Assembly (NCBI GenBank): GCA_021774255.1
Contig: JAJFJF010000018.1
Location: 1 to 64,000 of the forward strand
DNA length: 64,000 bases
Origin: Gammaproteobacteria bacterium
Lineage (GTDB): Bacteria > Pseudomonadota > Gammaproteobacteria > JAJFJF01
Direction of reading: 5' to 3'
Part shown: one piece after another, positions 46,805-57,600 of the stretch
Layout: each line of letters begins with the position of its first letter
Numbering within the stretch: position 1 is the stretch's first letter
Made by a program: the position numbers and the translations under genes
The notes under the pieces: generated by a model
What the model was told of the DNA's origin: nothing
The model's database searches: none
What the model saw: the letters and a program-made list of their open reading frames with translations, nothing else

Positions 46805-49800
46805 CTACAGATGAAGCTCGCGCATCTCCTGTTCTTTTTTAGCGACGGCGGCTTGGCCGCCTGGCAACAGCCGGCGCCAGAGGCTTGTGCCCACCAATTG
46901 CTTACGCATCGCCGGCAAGTCATACAAAATCAGCTTCCCCAAAAAGAAAACTGACGCCACAAACGCAATCGCCGTCTTGAGCAACACCACGGTGTTCGTG
47001 CCCTTGCGCAACAAAAACAACACACCAATACTAAACTGCGGAATGTCTTCGCCGAAAAAGTTCGCGAGCTTGAGCTTGGCAAAACGAAAGTCGATGTATT
47101 CCAACCCCCATTCTAGCCGCACCCAATCGGGGCTCAGCACCGGTAAAGTGATGAGCCAATACGGGATCGACTGCCATTTCTTCGGGTACCATCTGCCGCG
47201 CACGACGCGCATGCCCCACAAGCCCACGAGATAAGAGGTGACCAAAAAGCACATCGAGGCCAGCGCAAGCTTGGGTTCTTGATTTTCCAGCAACTCGCGA
47301 ATAAGAAACGCATCCGAAATACGATCTGCCATCTCTAGCAAAAAGCCGATGACCGTGAGCACATGGTAAGGCTGCAGCCAGAGCGTCGTTGCCCCCCACC
47401 ACCATAGAAATCGCTTCCAGCGGTCTGGTATTTCTGCCTCTTCCTCTTTTTCTAGCGTGTGGCCTGCTGCCCGATTCAACAACGCTGTTTTCAAAGCTTT
47501 CCATTGCTGACTGTCTTTGGGGAGCAGTACGTTTTCGCCAAGCACCACATTGGTCAATGTTTGACAATTCGGCAGTGCCCGCAGCAAGTACTTCGCCGCC
47601 AGCCTATCAAGCAAGTTGTTCACCAAGATTAGCTGCTCAAGCGCAGGCGGCAAACCAGTCTCGTACCAACCCCGCACACCCAGTGAGGTAATGTTGTTGT
47701 GAGACAAATCCACCGTCTTAACATGCGTGTTGTTTTGCAAAGCACGTGCAAGCGCTTGCAGTTTGGCATCATCTAACCCGTGGCCACTCAAGTCCAAATG
47801 GGTGAGCGTGTCTGTGTTTGCCTGAAGTGCTTCGCAGATCAACGCAAAGGCAATATCAAAATAATAGCCTTGCGGGCTTGCCCGGATCAAAAACTGTGCT
47901 TCCACACGCTCGCCCTGCTTGATCAAATGCCAAATAACATTATGGCCCTGCGCATCGCACACAAAGATGTCTGCACCTTCGCGCACCAAACGCTCGGCTT
48001 CGCCCATGTCGCCCGCTGCAATCACTTTCATCAAAGGTGTCACTCCCTCAGCGTCGCGACGGTTAATGTCCGTGCCGTAAAAAGACGTGGTGTCGTCTGT
48101 CGCCAACAGTGTTATGAGATCTTCAGGATTAGTTTCACCGTGACACTCCTGCTGGCTGTGCTGGTGATCACCCCAAAGGCGCTCTCCGTCAGGCAACATC
48201 GCTAGCACCATACGATGTTGACGTTGCCCTCCCAAGATAGCTGCATGTTGGACAGCTTGCGTTTTGTCTTGTGCATGCAAATAGGCTGCTACCTGCGCAT
48301 GTCCGCCTCGCGCCGCACAATCCAGTGGCGTGCAACCCTCTTCATCTGTTTTCAAAAGCGCCGCGTTTGCACCCGCCGTTGTCGGTGCATTACTTGCACC
48401 ATCCTGCTTTTGTTTGCTCAGCAAATACTTCACTATCGCAAGCTGCCCCATGGCCGCCATCCAGTGTAGCTTGTCAGGCGAAGCAAGCTTTGCCTGCAGA
48501 TCTTCTCGCGCGCAATAGTGAAGAAAAGCCAACATCATCAAAGCCAGCGCAACGCCGACCAGTGTCATGGCAATGTACCCATTGAGCTCTTCTTCAAAAA
48601 GCGGCGGCGGCACGGGGCAAGCCGTATTCGGTTTAGTTGGCACTGACGCACCCAACCCAATGAGGCAAGGATAGCTTCGCGTAGCACACATTTCCCACAC
48701 CGTACCAAGAGACCAATCATCAAACGTGTTTGGCTTTTGCAATGCGGCCGTGTGCTTGCGAAAAGCACGCCGCACGTCATAGTAGCGCCCCGAAGTCGCC
48801 GGCAGCAGCTGGCCTGTCGTGTCTTGATCCCAGTAGGTGCGCTCAATTTTGTCTGTGTCGAGTACCGAGCCAAGCAAGCCGCCAGCTTGCGAGCCTTGCA
48901 CACAGCCCGCCGCGTAACATTCGATGAGCGTGCCATCGCGATTAGTGCCAATCAGGCCACCTACTTGAAAGTCACCGTGGGTGGCACCCACGGCATAACT
49001 TTGTAGCAAGCTGCCATGATGTTCGCCGACAATACCGCCTACACTTGTTTGACCAGTGACCTCACCATACCCTGCGCATTGCACAATGTCTGCGGTATTG
49101 ATCCCAACCAGGCCACCGACAATGTCGATACCTGTGGTAGAACCATTGACGAAGCTTAAAACAACGCTACCGGCATGGCTGCCGAGCAACCCACCGACGC
49201 GTTCTTCACCGACTACCGTACTGGCACTGTAGCAATGCGCAACGGTGCCCGTGTTATCAGCAATCAACCCACCAACGATGATCGTGCCACGCACCTCACC
49301 TGACGCGCTGCTTTGGTGCACCATACCCGTGTTGCGTGCCACAAGCCCCGCAACGGTTCGGTTGCCCTTCACTTCAGTGCTCGCGTGACTTTCGCTGATC
49401 GCACCCGCGTTACTGCCTACCAGGCCACCCAGAATATCTGTCCCGGCTATCACACCTGTTGCGCTGCAACGGTGCACCGTACCCAAGTTGGTACCGACCA
49501 ACATACCCGCTGTCTCACCGGTAACAGTAAGGCTTGCGCTCACATGGCTATCGCTCACCACTCCGTAGTGCGTTCCGATCAAGCCGCCCACACTGTCTTT
49601 TGCGCGGATGTTGGCATCAACCAGGATAACGTTTTTAATCTCAGCGGTCGGCGAGGTGTAGCCAAAAAGCCCCATGTGATCTTCGTCAGGCCGGTTAATC
49701 GTGAGCCCCATTATCTGAAAACCTTGCCCATCAAAAATGCCGGAGAACGAAGCAACCGTGGTCGCATCAATAAACCAGCCCAGCGGCAAAAAGCCAAAGC

Positions 49801-52800
49801 CATCATTCCACGTCGCTGTCTCGCGGCAATCGATGTCTTGCATTAAGCGGACGTTGGCATCAACACACACCGCTTGCAGCTCACCACAGGTGCTGATATT
49901 GAAAGCTTCGGTGAAGCCGCCGCCTGACGTCAACACCCGCAACTGCGGGTAGGCTTGGCAAGCTACCCACCACGTTGACGTAAAGTTCCACGTGGCATAC
50001 GTGCCAGACCACTGCATCAAGCGGGTTGGTTTGCCGGTGCCGCCGCTACTAAAAAGACGGCCTGACCGATCAATATCCCAGTAGCTTGCGGTGACAACCG
50101 CGCTCAGGTCGCCAAAGCCCACCAGGCCGCCGACACCGGTACCGGTACCAATGACTGGCCCGACGGAGTAGCTATCGATAATCTGTTGCTGATTCCACCC
50201 CGCAAGGCCGCCGACAAAGTCACCACTGCCTGTGACGCTCACTTCTGAAATCGCTTCAATGAGGGTGCCGGCATTCCAGCCCACCACACCACCAACAATA
50301 TCAGCATGGCCCACTACGCGCCCTTGTGCAGAGAGCGCACGCAGCTCACCGTTATTCCAACCCGCCAGGGCGCCTACATAGCGGTTGCCCGTGATGGTGG
50401 CGTTAAACAGTGCAAGGCGCTGTATCTGCGCGCCACTGCCCACATAACCAAATAGGCCTACATAGTCTTGCATGGGGCGGTCAATGAATAGATGCGAGAT
50501 GGTATAGCCTTGCCCATCAAAAGTGCCAGTAAAAGGCGAGGCAAAGCTCGCACTTTCAAACCAGCCCAGCGGGTCAAAGCCTTTTTGATTATCCCAGGAG
50601 GCACTTTCGCTGCAGTCAATGTCTTGGGTGAGGATGAGTGTGTTACCAAAGCAAGCGGCTTGCAGCGCCGCACAGCTGTCGATGTACTCTACGGTACCAC
50701 TGGCAGAGAGAAAAGCACGCAGCTGCGGCGGCGCACGGCAACCCGGGAGCCACACATTGTCAAAGTCCCAGTTCACAAACGTGCTCACCACTTCCATTTG
50801 TCGAGAAGTGCGAGGCGCACCCCCTGCGCTGATCGAGAGCTCCGAGACATCGCTGTCCCAGTAGCTGCTTTGCACCACACCATTTGCTGTCGCGACTAAA
50901 CCACCCACACCGCTGCCACTGATGGCAATCGTGCTGATCGCGTAACAGTTAACGATAGCGCCGGTGCTACTGCCGACGAGTCCACCCACCGTGTTAGTGC
51001 CATTGACTTGCGAAACAGCATAAGCATTTCGAATGGTCCCCGCATTAGTGCCCACCAGGCCGCCGGCATCACCACCTGCGGCAATGACCGTGCCTGTTGC
51101 GTAGCAGGTTTCAATGATACTTGCATCGGTGTTGCCACCGACTAAGCCGCCGACATAATTGCCAAGCCCCTGCACATTGCCCGATGCATAACAACGCGTA
51201 ACCGTTGTACCTTGCGCTTGCCCTATCAGGCCCCCGACGTAATCGTCTGGACCCATCACATTTCCTGATGCGCTTGAGTCGGTCACAACACTTTCTTCAC
51301 TTCGCCCTAACAGCCCACCTACATGCGTCGATGCCCCTTTTACATTCCCTGAAGCCGTACAGCTTTGAATCCGGCTACCCTCTTCGCCGAAATATCCAAT
51401 TAGCCCGCCGACGGCCCCCAAACCTTCTACATTAACGGCAGCATGGCAATTCTGTATTAATGCGCCTCTGTCTGTTTGTCCTGCCAAGCCACCCGCCCAG
51501 TGGCCTGTCGTCGTGACATTCCCGGAAGCCGTGCTGTTGATGATCACCCCGCCATCCGCATTGAGGCCGACCAAACCACCCACCGGATCAACACTGGTTC
51601 TAGAACCGGTGGCGTTTGTCGTGGCGTGACAACGGCTGATGATGCCTTTGTTCTGACCCACCAAACCACCGACACGCCTACCGCCAGTGACGGTGGATAT
51701 GGCAACACAATCAACTACCCTACCCCCGTTTAGACTTGTCAAGCCACCAATATCATCGTCACCCAACACGGTCGCCGAAGCGCGACAACCACTCAATGTC
51801 CCGCCATCATGGCTACCTACCAAACCACCCAGGTAATTGGTGCCTACCACGGTTGCAGACAGCACATGGGCTTGGCTCACTAAACCTCCTTGATGCTCAC
51901 CTATCAATCCACCCGCTGTCGCACCCGCACTGATTACATTACCTGAAAAATTGCTTTGCATGACATTGCCGTTATTTACGCCTATTAGGCCACCAACATC
52001 TCCATTTGCATTGATGCTACCCGTCACTGAACATCCAATGACTGCGCCACCGTTGTTTTCTCCGATGAGCCCGCCTACTGCGTTTTTACCAGCAACATAC
52101 AGATTAGCTAATGTGACATTGGCAACCCACGCACCTTCCTCTGTTTGGGCAAACAAGCCAACCTGAGAAACAGTCAGACGATTAATTGTGAGATTAATAA
52201 TCTGGTAACCATTGCCATCAAAAACGCCGCTCGTCAACAGTCCCGGTACAAAACCAGCGCCGCCGTCCCAGGCTGTCGTCTCATTGCAATCAATATCGTT
52301 TAGTAGCGAGATACCATCACTTGAAGAAAAAACAGCACCCTGTAATGCATCACAATCGCTCACTTGTACAACGCCGCAAGACTGGTGTGTCAGTGTGGGG
52401 TAGCCTGCCCCTTCGTTGATAGCCCAGGTACAGTTAAAGTCCCAAGCAACATACTCACTACGTTGACGCATCTGTGCAGTGCTCTTGCCTATACCGCTTG
52501 CGCTGCTTAGCTGGCCAGAAGACTCTGTGTCCCAATAGCTTGAAAACACGATAGAGGGCGAGCCTGCCTCGAGGCCAATTAAACCACCCACATTAGATGA
52601 ACCTGTGACACTGCCTGTCGCGTAGCACATTGCCACGGTGCCATCGGAAAGGTAGCCTACCAAACCACCCACATTAGACGAGCCCGTGGCTTGCACCTCA
52701 GCATAAGACTGCACGATGCGACCTTGGTTAAACCCCACTAAACCACCGACTTGCCCTGTGCCTGTTACCTGGCCTGTTACGCCGCACCGTTTGATGAGCC

Positions 52801-54424
52801 CAAAATTCTGAGCGGCCAGCACCCCAGTCCAACTGCTGGCTGATACCGCCGCATTGACTAGCTCGATGTCTTGTATTACTGCACCGCTTTCTACACGACT
52901 CAATAGACCAACATAGTCTGCTGTCGCCCGGTTAATGGTGATGTCTGAAATAGCGTAGCCCTGACCATCCAAACGACTACCCGGGATCAATAAGCCTGGT
53001 GTAAAGCCTCCCCCTGCCCACAAAGACGTCTCTGCGCAATCAATATTCTGTTGCAACAGCGCCACACTGCCGCTCCAAAAAACAGCGCGCTGTAAATCAG
53101 CACACGTGTTGACTGTCAACACGCCCAACCCACAAGCGCTTTGTCTCAGCACGGGGTAGCTCACCCCATTTTGAATCTCCCACACACAGTTGAAGTCCCA
53201 AAACGCATAGGTACCTGTTTGATACATCTGGGCCGTGGTCGCGCCTGTGCCACCATCACTGCCTGCTTGGGCAGACGTTTCCACATCCCAATAACTGGTG
53301 AAAATGATATCTGCATCGCGCTGACCAATAAGTCCACCTATAAAGCTTGAGCCCGTGACCTGGCCAGTGGCATATGAAAAGGCAATAATGACTGCACGGC
53401 TACCAGTGAGTGTGCCGCCGATTAATCCGCCTACATATTGCATGCCAGAAACATCACCTCGCGCATAACAATGTATGATTTCACCTACGCTTCGACCAAC
53501 CAATCCTCCTGTGTAAGAGCCGGTGCTGATAACAAAACCCAAAGCACGACTTTGTACGATCGTACCCTGATTGTCACCTACCAAGCCGCCAACATACATG
53601 CCCCCGCTTCCAGTCACATTACCAAAGGCTGTGCATTGGCTGACAAGAACAATTTCATTTGTATTGGGTGCGTTCCAACCTAACAAACCACCCACATACG
53701 CCGAGCCAGCGACATTGCCAAACGCGGTGCTGCGATGAATAAAGCTATTCTGGTTGCTTGTAAATAAGCCTCCTACTAAACCGCCCACATATTTGATGCC
53801 AGTGACGTCAACAGAAGCCTCGCAGTTGTCTATTGTGATACCAATCGACCCATAGCCAATAAGACCACCTGTATAATCACCGGTATTACTGATTGTGCCC
53901 GTGACATTGTTTTGTTCAAAAACACTTCTTCGGCTAAAACCCACCAAACCACCTACATGAGAAAGGGCACTGACGGTAACAGACAAAGCAGCGCAGTGGG
54001 TTATTTTGGTTCCATAATCTATAAAACCAGCTAACGCACCCGCAAACTGCTTGCCGACAACCGTTGGTCTGATAAGGGTAAGGTGGTGCACTTCACCACC
54101 GTTATCTATCCTGGCAAACAAACCCATATAGGCCAATGATGCCCGATTGATAGTGAGGTTAAAAATGCGGTACCCCCCACCCTCTAAAATGCCAGTGAAT
54201 GGGGTGCCAAGCCCGCCGTTGGGCTGCTTTCCAATGGGCTCAAAGCCCTCACCGCTATTCCAAGTAGCCGTTTCGGTGCAATCAATGTCGGCGGTTAGCA
54301 CATAGACACCATTCAGATCCTGGTTCATCTGCTGAAGTTCAAAACAACTACCGATAGGGACCTGGGCGCGAGCGCAGCAGGCTGATACTACAAGCAACAA
54401 CCACACAAGGTGCTTGATGGCCAT
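46805..54424 (-). CDS. Giant GLUG-repeat / ankyrin / LRR membrane protein (2539 aa)
   Basis: A signal peptide (HLVWLLLVVSACCARAQ) leads into about 1900 residues of GLUG repeats (VGGLVGFNQGRIVQSYAEV type) that should form a right-handed beta-solenoid. Five modules begin at about residues 28, 440, 692, 1252 and 1516; each opens with C-x-x-LQ...DIDC, probably a disulfide, and LTINR, and most end with YWD...TAQM...WDF. One span follows (about 1946-1970, MTLVGVALALMMLAFLHYC), then ankyrin repeats (DEEGCTPLDCAARGGHAQVA; DAEGVTPLMKVIAAGDMGEA), three or so leucine-rich repeats (LTHLDLSGHGLDDAKLQALA), and a polytopic C-terminal domain (about 2340-2510) with VIGFLLEMADRIS and GEDIPQFSIGVLFL. It is homologous to, and divergent from, the 2217-aa gene. 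An adhesin or host-interaction role is likely but unproven. Confidence 0.85.
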   Translation of the reverse strand: MAIKHLVWLLLVVSACCARAQVPIGSCFELQQMNQDLNGVYVLTADIDCTETATWNSGEGFEPIGKQPNGGLGTPFTGILEGGGYRIFNLTINRASLAYMGLFARIDNGGEVHHLTLIRPTVVGKQFAGALAGFIDYGTKITHCAALSVTVSALSHVGGLVGFSRRSVFEQNNVTGTISNTGDYTGGLIGYGSIGITIDNCEASVDVTGIKYVGGLVGGLFTSNQNSFIHRSTAFGNVAGSAYVGGLLGWNAPNTNEIVLVSQCTAFGNVTGSGGMYVGGLVGDNQGTIVQSRALGFVISTGSYTGGLVGRSVGEIIHCYARGDVSGMQYVGGLIGGTLTGSRAVIIAFSYATGQVTGSSFIGGLIGQRDADIIFTSYWDVETSAQAGSDGGTGATTAQMYQTGTYAFWDFNCVWEIQNGVSYPVLRQSACGLGVLTVNTCADLQRAVFWSGSVALLQQNIDCAETSLWAGGGFTPGLLIPGSRLDGQGYAISDITINRATADYVGLLSRVESGAVIQDIELVNAAVSASSWTGVLAAQNFGLIKRCGVTGQVTGTGQVGGLVGFNQGRIVQSYAEVQATGSSNVGGLVGYLSDGTVAMCYATGSVTGSSNVGGLIGLEAGSPSIVFSSYWDTESSGQLSSASGIGKSTAQMRQRSEYVAWDFNCTWAINEGAGYPTLTHQSCGVVQVSDCDALQGAVFSSSDGISLLNDIDCNETTAWDGGAGFVPGLLTSGVFDGNGYQIINLTINRLTVSQVGLFAQTEEGAWVANVTLANLYVAGKNAVGGLIGENNGGAVIGCSVTGSINANGDVGGLIGVNNGNVMQSNFSGNVISAGATAGGLIGEHQGGLVSQAHVLSATVVGTNYLGGLVGSHDGGTLSGCRASATVLGDDDIGGLTSLNGGRVVDCVAISTVTGGRRVGGLVGQNKGIISRCHATTNATGSRTSVDPVGGLVGLNADGGVIINSTASGNVTTTGHWAGGLAGQTDRGALIQNCHAAVNVEGLGAVGGLIGYFGEEGSRIQSCTASGNVKGASTHVGGLLGRSEESVVTDSSASGNVMGPDDYVGGLIGQAQGTTVTRCYASGNVQGLGNYVGGLVGGNTDASIIETCYATGTVIAAGGDAGGLVGTNAGTIRNAYAVSQVNGTNTVGGLVGSSTGAIVNCYAISTIAISGSGVGGLVATANGVVQSSYWDSDVSELSISAGGAPRTSRQMEVVSTFVNWDFDNVWLPGCRAPPQLRAFLSASGTVEYIDSCAALQAACFGNTLILTQDIDCSESASWDNQKGFDPLGWFESASFASPFTGTFDGQGYTISHLFIDRPMQDYVGLFGYVGSGAQIQRLALFNATITGNRYVGALAGWNNGELRALSAQGRVVGHADIVGGVVGWNAGTLIEAISEVSVTGSGDFVGGLAGWNQQQIIDSYSVGPVIGTGTGVGGLVGFGDLSAVVTASYWDIDRSGRLFSSGGTGKPTRLMQWSGTYATWNFTSTWWVACQAYPQLRVLTSGGGFTEAFNISTCGELQAVCVDANVRLMQDIDCRETATWNDGFGFLPLGWFIDATTVASFSGIFDGQGFQIMGLTINRPDEDHMGLFGYTSPTAEIKNVILVDANIRAKDSVGGLIGTHYGVVSDSHVSASLTVTGETAGMLVGTNLGTVHRCSATGVIAGTDILGGLVGSNAGAISESHASTEVKGNRTVAGLVARNTGMVHQSSASGEVRGTIIVGGLIADNTGTVAHCYSASTVVGEERVGGLLGSHAGSVVLSFVNGSTTGIDIVGGLVGINTADIVQCAGYGEVTGQTSVGGIVGEHHGSLLQSYAVGATHGDFQVGGLIGTNRDGTLIECYAAGCVQGSQAGGLLGSVLDTDKIERTYWDQDTTGQLLPATSGRYYDVRRAFRKHTAALQKPNTFDDWSLGTVWEMCATRSYPCLIGLGASVPTKPNTACPVPPPLFEEELNGYIAMTLVGVALALMMLAFLHYCAREDLQAKLASPDKLHWMAAMGQLAIVKYLLSKQKQDGASNAPTTAGANAALLKTDEEGCTPLDCAARGGHAQVAAYLHAQDKTQAVQHAAILGGQRQHRMVLAMLPDGERLWGDHQHSQQECHGETNPEDLITLLATDDTTSFYGTDINRRDAEGVTPLMKVIAAGDMGEAERLVREGADIFVCDAQGHNVIWHLIKQGERVEAQFLIRASPQGYYFDIAFALICEALQANTDTLTHLDLSGHGLDDAKLQALARALQNNTHVKTVDLSHNNITSLGVRGWYETGLPPALEQLILVNNLLDRLAAKYLLRALPNCQTLTNVVLGENVLLPKDSQQWKALKTALLNRAAGHTLEKEEEAEIPDRWKRFLWWWGATTLWLQPYHVLTVIGFLLEMADRISDAFLIRELLENQEPKLALASMCFLVTSYLVGLWGMRVVRGRWYPKKWQSIPYWLITLPVLSPDWVRLEWGLEYIDFRFAKLKLANFFGEDIPQFSIGVLFLLRKGTNTVVLLKTAIAFVASVFFLGKLILYDLPAMRKQLVGTSLWRRLLPGGQAAVAKKEQEMRELHL

Positions 54425-54453
54425 GCTTGCACTAAATCAAAACACAAAAACTC

Positions 54454-54493
54454 TTAAAGCGTTTAAAAAAACAGAAACACTTGTACGCTTTAA
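54454..54493 (-). promoter_or_regulatory. Hairpin in leader of 2539-aa GLUG gene
   Basis: TTAAAGCG (54454-54461) and CGCTTTAA (54486-54493) are perfect 8-base arms in the roughly 90-base leader between promoter element E and the start codon. The start has no Shine-Dalgarno. It could affect message stability or translation. Confidence 0.35.
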
Positions 54494-54510
54494 AAAGACA
54501 CAATGCTTCA

Positions 54511-54538
54511 CAGTAAGTGGCGTAACAGGTAGAGGTAA
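54511..54538 (-). promoter_or_regulatory. Shared promoter element, copy E
   Basis: Minus strand TTACCT (54533-54538), N5, TGTTAC (54522-54527), then TTACTG (54511-54516) at the -10 position (the weakest -10 of the five). It is 97 bases before the 2539-aa GLUG start. It forms one arm of the palindrome 54520-54574 with copy D. Confidence 0.5.
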
Positions 54539-54574
54539 ATTTATTTTTTTAAGCTTACCTTTCCCTGTTACGCT
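54520..54574. promoter_or_regulatory. Palindromic control region between divergent GLUG genes
   Basis: GCGTAACAGG (54520-54529) and CCTGTTACGC (54565-54574) are perfect 10-base arms; further in, AGGTAA (54533-54538) mirrors TTACCT (54556-54561). The whole is two facing copies of the shared promoter element around an AT-rich centre. Each copy points to one giant gene, which fits joint control by one regulator. Confidence 0.6.
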
Positions 54575-54580
54575 ATATGT
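54556..54580 (+). promoter_or_regulatory. Shared promoter element, copy D
   Basis: TTACCT (54556-54561), N5, TGTTAC (54567-54572), then TATATG (54575-54580) or the overlapping TATGTT as -10. It is about 105 bases before the 2217-aa GLUG start. The leader close to the ATG is CA-rich (CAAAACAACAACC) with no Shine-Dalgarno. Confidence 0.55.
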
Positions 54581-54686
54581 TTAGAAAATCATCAGAATCA
54601 CTTCATACAGGTTTCTCGGTTTTTTACTTTATCTACACATTTTTTGCGATTCGTATCGAAAACGCTTAAACAGCAAAACAACAACC

Positions 54687-57600
54687 ATGAAGGCTTACGC
54701 GGTCTTCCTGCTGGTGCTCTTAGGCTTATGGCACCCTGCCTCAGCACAAACGCCAATTAGTACGTGCGCTGAGTTGCAGTTGATGAGCCAGGATCTAGGT
54801 GACGCCTATGTGCTAATCGCCGACATTGACTGTACGCAGACCGCTACCTGGAATGGTGGTGAAGGTTTTGAGCCCATTGGCACCAACGCCGCACCCTTTA
54901 CAGGTAACCTCGACGGCCAAGATCACACAGTGACAAACCTCACTATCAACCGTCCCAGCACAGACTATGTTGGCGTGTTTGGCTACATCAGCGAGCCAGC
55001 ATGGGTGACTCGCCTCAACTTAGCCAATGCAGCCATCCTGGGGCAAGGTTACGTCGGCGGCATTGCTGCCTGGTCAGAGGGTACCTCGTTTAGCCACTGC
55101 AGGTTCTCAGGCAATGTCACCGCCCCTATTCGAAGTGTCGGTAGCATGTTAGGGGGAGGCGAAAGAACTGTACTGACAAATTGTAGTGCCTCTGCAGAAA
55201 TAACAAGCACAGGACCTCGAGTAGGCGGCCTGGTAGGCGAAGGTACTGATACCAAACTAACGCAATGCACTTTCTCAGGCAATGTCTTTGGCGATGATTT
55301 TGTAGGTGGCCTCATCGGACTTGATAGTGACGGCACGATCATCCAATGCCACACTGTTGTCAGTGTCACTGCCATCGGCTCAGCAATTGGCGGTCTTGCT
55401 GGTTTTCATCGGGGCACACTGACACAAAGCAGCGCACAAGGCTCTGTTAACAGCGGCGATGGGGAAGCAGGTGGCTTAGTCGGTCGCACTACTGGAAGCA
55501 TCATCACACAGGTTTTTGCCTCCGTGACCGTCACCAGCACAGGCGAAAACACGGGCGGCTTGATTGGTGAAGTACAAAGCCCCTCCACCATTGCTTATGC
55601 GTATTCTACCGGAGAAATCACAGGTACCAGTTCTGTGGGGGGGCTGATTGGCGATAACAGTGGAATTGTTTTTCGCAGCTACTGGGACACACAAGCCTCA
55701 ACCAGAGGAAGCAGCGACGGCGGTACCGGCAAAACCACTGCCCAAATGTATCAACAATCTACTTTTGAAGGTTGGGACTTTAACTGCGCTTGGCAAATCA
55801 ATGACGGGGTAAGCTATCCTTCTCTCACAGAGAATATTTGCACAGAAGGCATCATTGAAGTCAGCAATTGTGATCAACTACAAACAGCTGTTCTCTCGCC
55901 ATTTGCAACGATTGTATTAACAGAAGATATTGATTGCAGCGCAACGAGCACATGGGATAGTGGTGCCGGTTTTGCTCCTGGCGTATTAGCAACAGGTTCA
56001 CTAGCAGGCAATGGCCATACGATTTTCAGTTTAATGATTAATCGCCCAGCCATAACGTCTGTTGGCCTCTTTGGGCAAATTAACGCTGCCTCCAACGTCA
56101 CGCACCTCACACTCGTCAACCACAATATTGTGGGCGCGCAGAGAACAGGAAGTGTTGTTGGCTCTTTAAATGGTGGCACACTGAGTCATTGCCATAGCGC
56201 GGGCAACGTATCTGCTACAGGTGGTGGCGGTGGTGGCATTGCTGGCTGGAGCACACTCGGGCGCATTACTCAGTGCAGCAGTTCAGGCCTTGTCACCGGC
56301 ACCAACTATCTTGGTGGAATTGTGGGTTGGAATTTCGGGGGGCTGGTTAGCCAATGTAATGCGTCAGCGACTATCTATGGCACCGCTAGTTACAGTCACT
56401 ATCTTGGCGGTTTGGTAGGCGCAAACGATGATGAAACTTTTTCTGCTCAGCTTGGTATCATCATACAATCTCATGCACAAGGAAGTGTCACAAGCCCTGC
56501 CGATCGCATTGGTGGTCTCGTGGGCGAAAATGGCGGCATCATTGCACATTGCAGTGCTTCCGGCGCTGTCACGGGCAACAGCGCTGTCGGGGGGCTTGTG
56601 GGTCGACACCTCAGCATAGCAGGATACAGCTTTGCAACAGGCCCTGTTTCTGGTAACGCCTTATTCGGTGGTCTAGTAGGTGATGGTGGTGGTTTTGCAT
56701 TCAGCTCCTATTGGAACACAGAGACCTCTGGGCAAATCACCAGTGCAAGTGGCATCGGCAAAACCACCGCGCAGATGTACCAGCAGTCAAACTATTTCAC
56801 CTGGGATTTCGACTGCGCCTGGCAGATTAATGAAGGCGCGGACTACCCAACGCTCACCCAGCGTGATTGTACTAGCCAAAATTTTGAAGTGAGTACTTGC
56901 CAAGCGTTACAAACTGCCCTGTTTTTTCCAGGCGCTAATATCTCGCTATTGCAAGACATCGACTGTACAGAAACACGCATCTGGGAAGGCGGCGCAGGCT
57001 TTGGTCCCGGCATATTGGCAACTGGCTCGCTACAAGGCAATGGCCATACTCTTTATAACCTCACCATTGCGCAGCCACTCACCGCTGGCTATTTTGGATT
57101 GATCGCTTATATGGTTGAGCCTGCATGGGTAAGCAACCTCACTTTGCTCGACGTCTCTATTACTGGCGGCTCAGGCGGTAGTCTCCTTGGTCTGAACCTG
57201 CGCGGCACGGTGATGCTCTGCCATGCTTCAGGCACCGTCACTGGTCGCAACGTTGTGGGTGGCCTCATTGGTCAAAACAGAGGTGCTGTCAGTCAATGCA
57301 GTTTTGCTGGTAGCGTATCCGGCCAAGGCAATATAGGCGGATTAATTGGGTACCACTGGTGGCAAGCAGGCACGACTCTCACTGATGCCAGTGCAGTAGG
57401 TATTGTCACAGGCACTGATATGTTTTCTTCTATGCACACGGGTGGCTTAATTGGCTCCAGTGCAGCCGACATTGTCATGAATGCATATGCTGCCGTGTTG
57501 GTGATTGATATCGCCAACGCAGGCGGCCTAATTGGCGGGGGTGGAGGCACCTCCAGCAACAGCTACTGGGACCTCGACGTTTCTCAAACTGTGCTCAGTG

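Noticed and set aside
52767-52790. TTACCT-N4-TGTTACGCC inside the 2539-aa gene, similar to the shared promoter element
   Set aside because: The spacing is four instead of five, it lies inside coding sequence on the antisense strand, and no gene follows.
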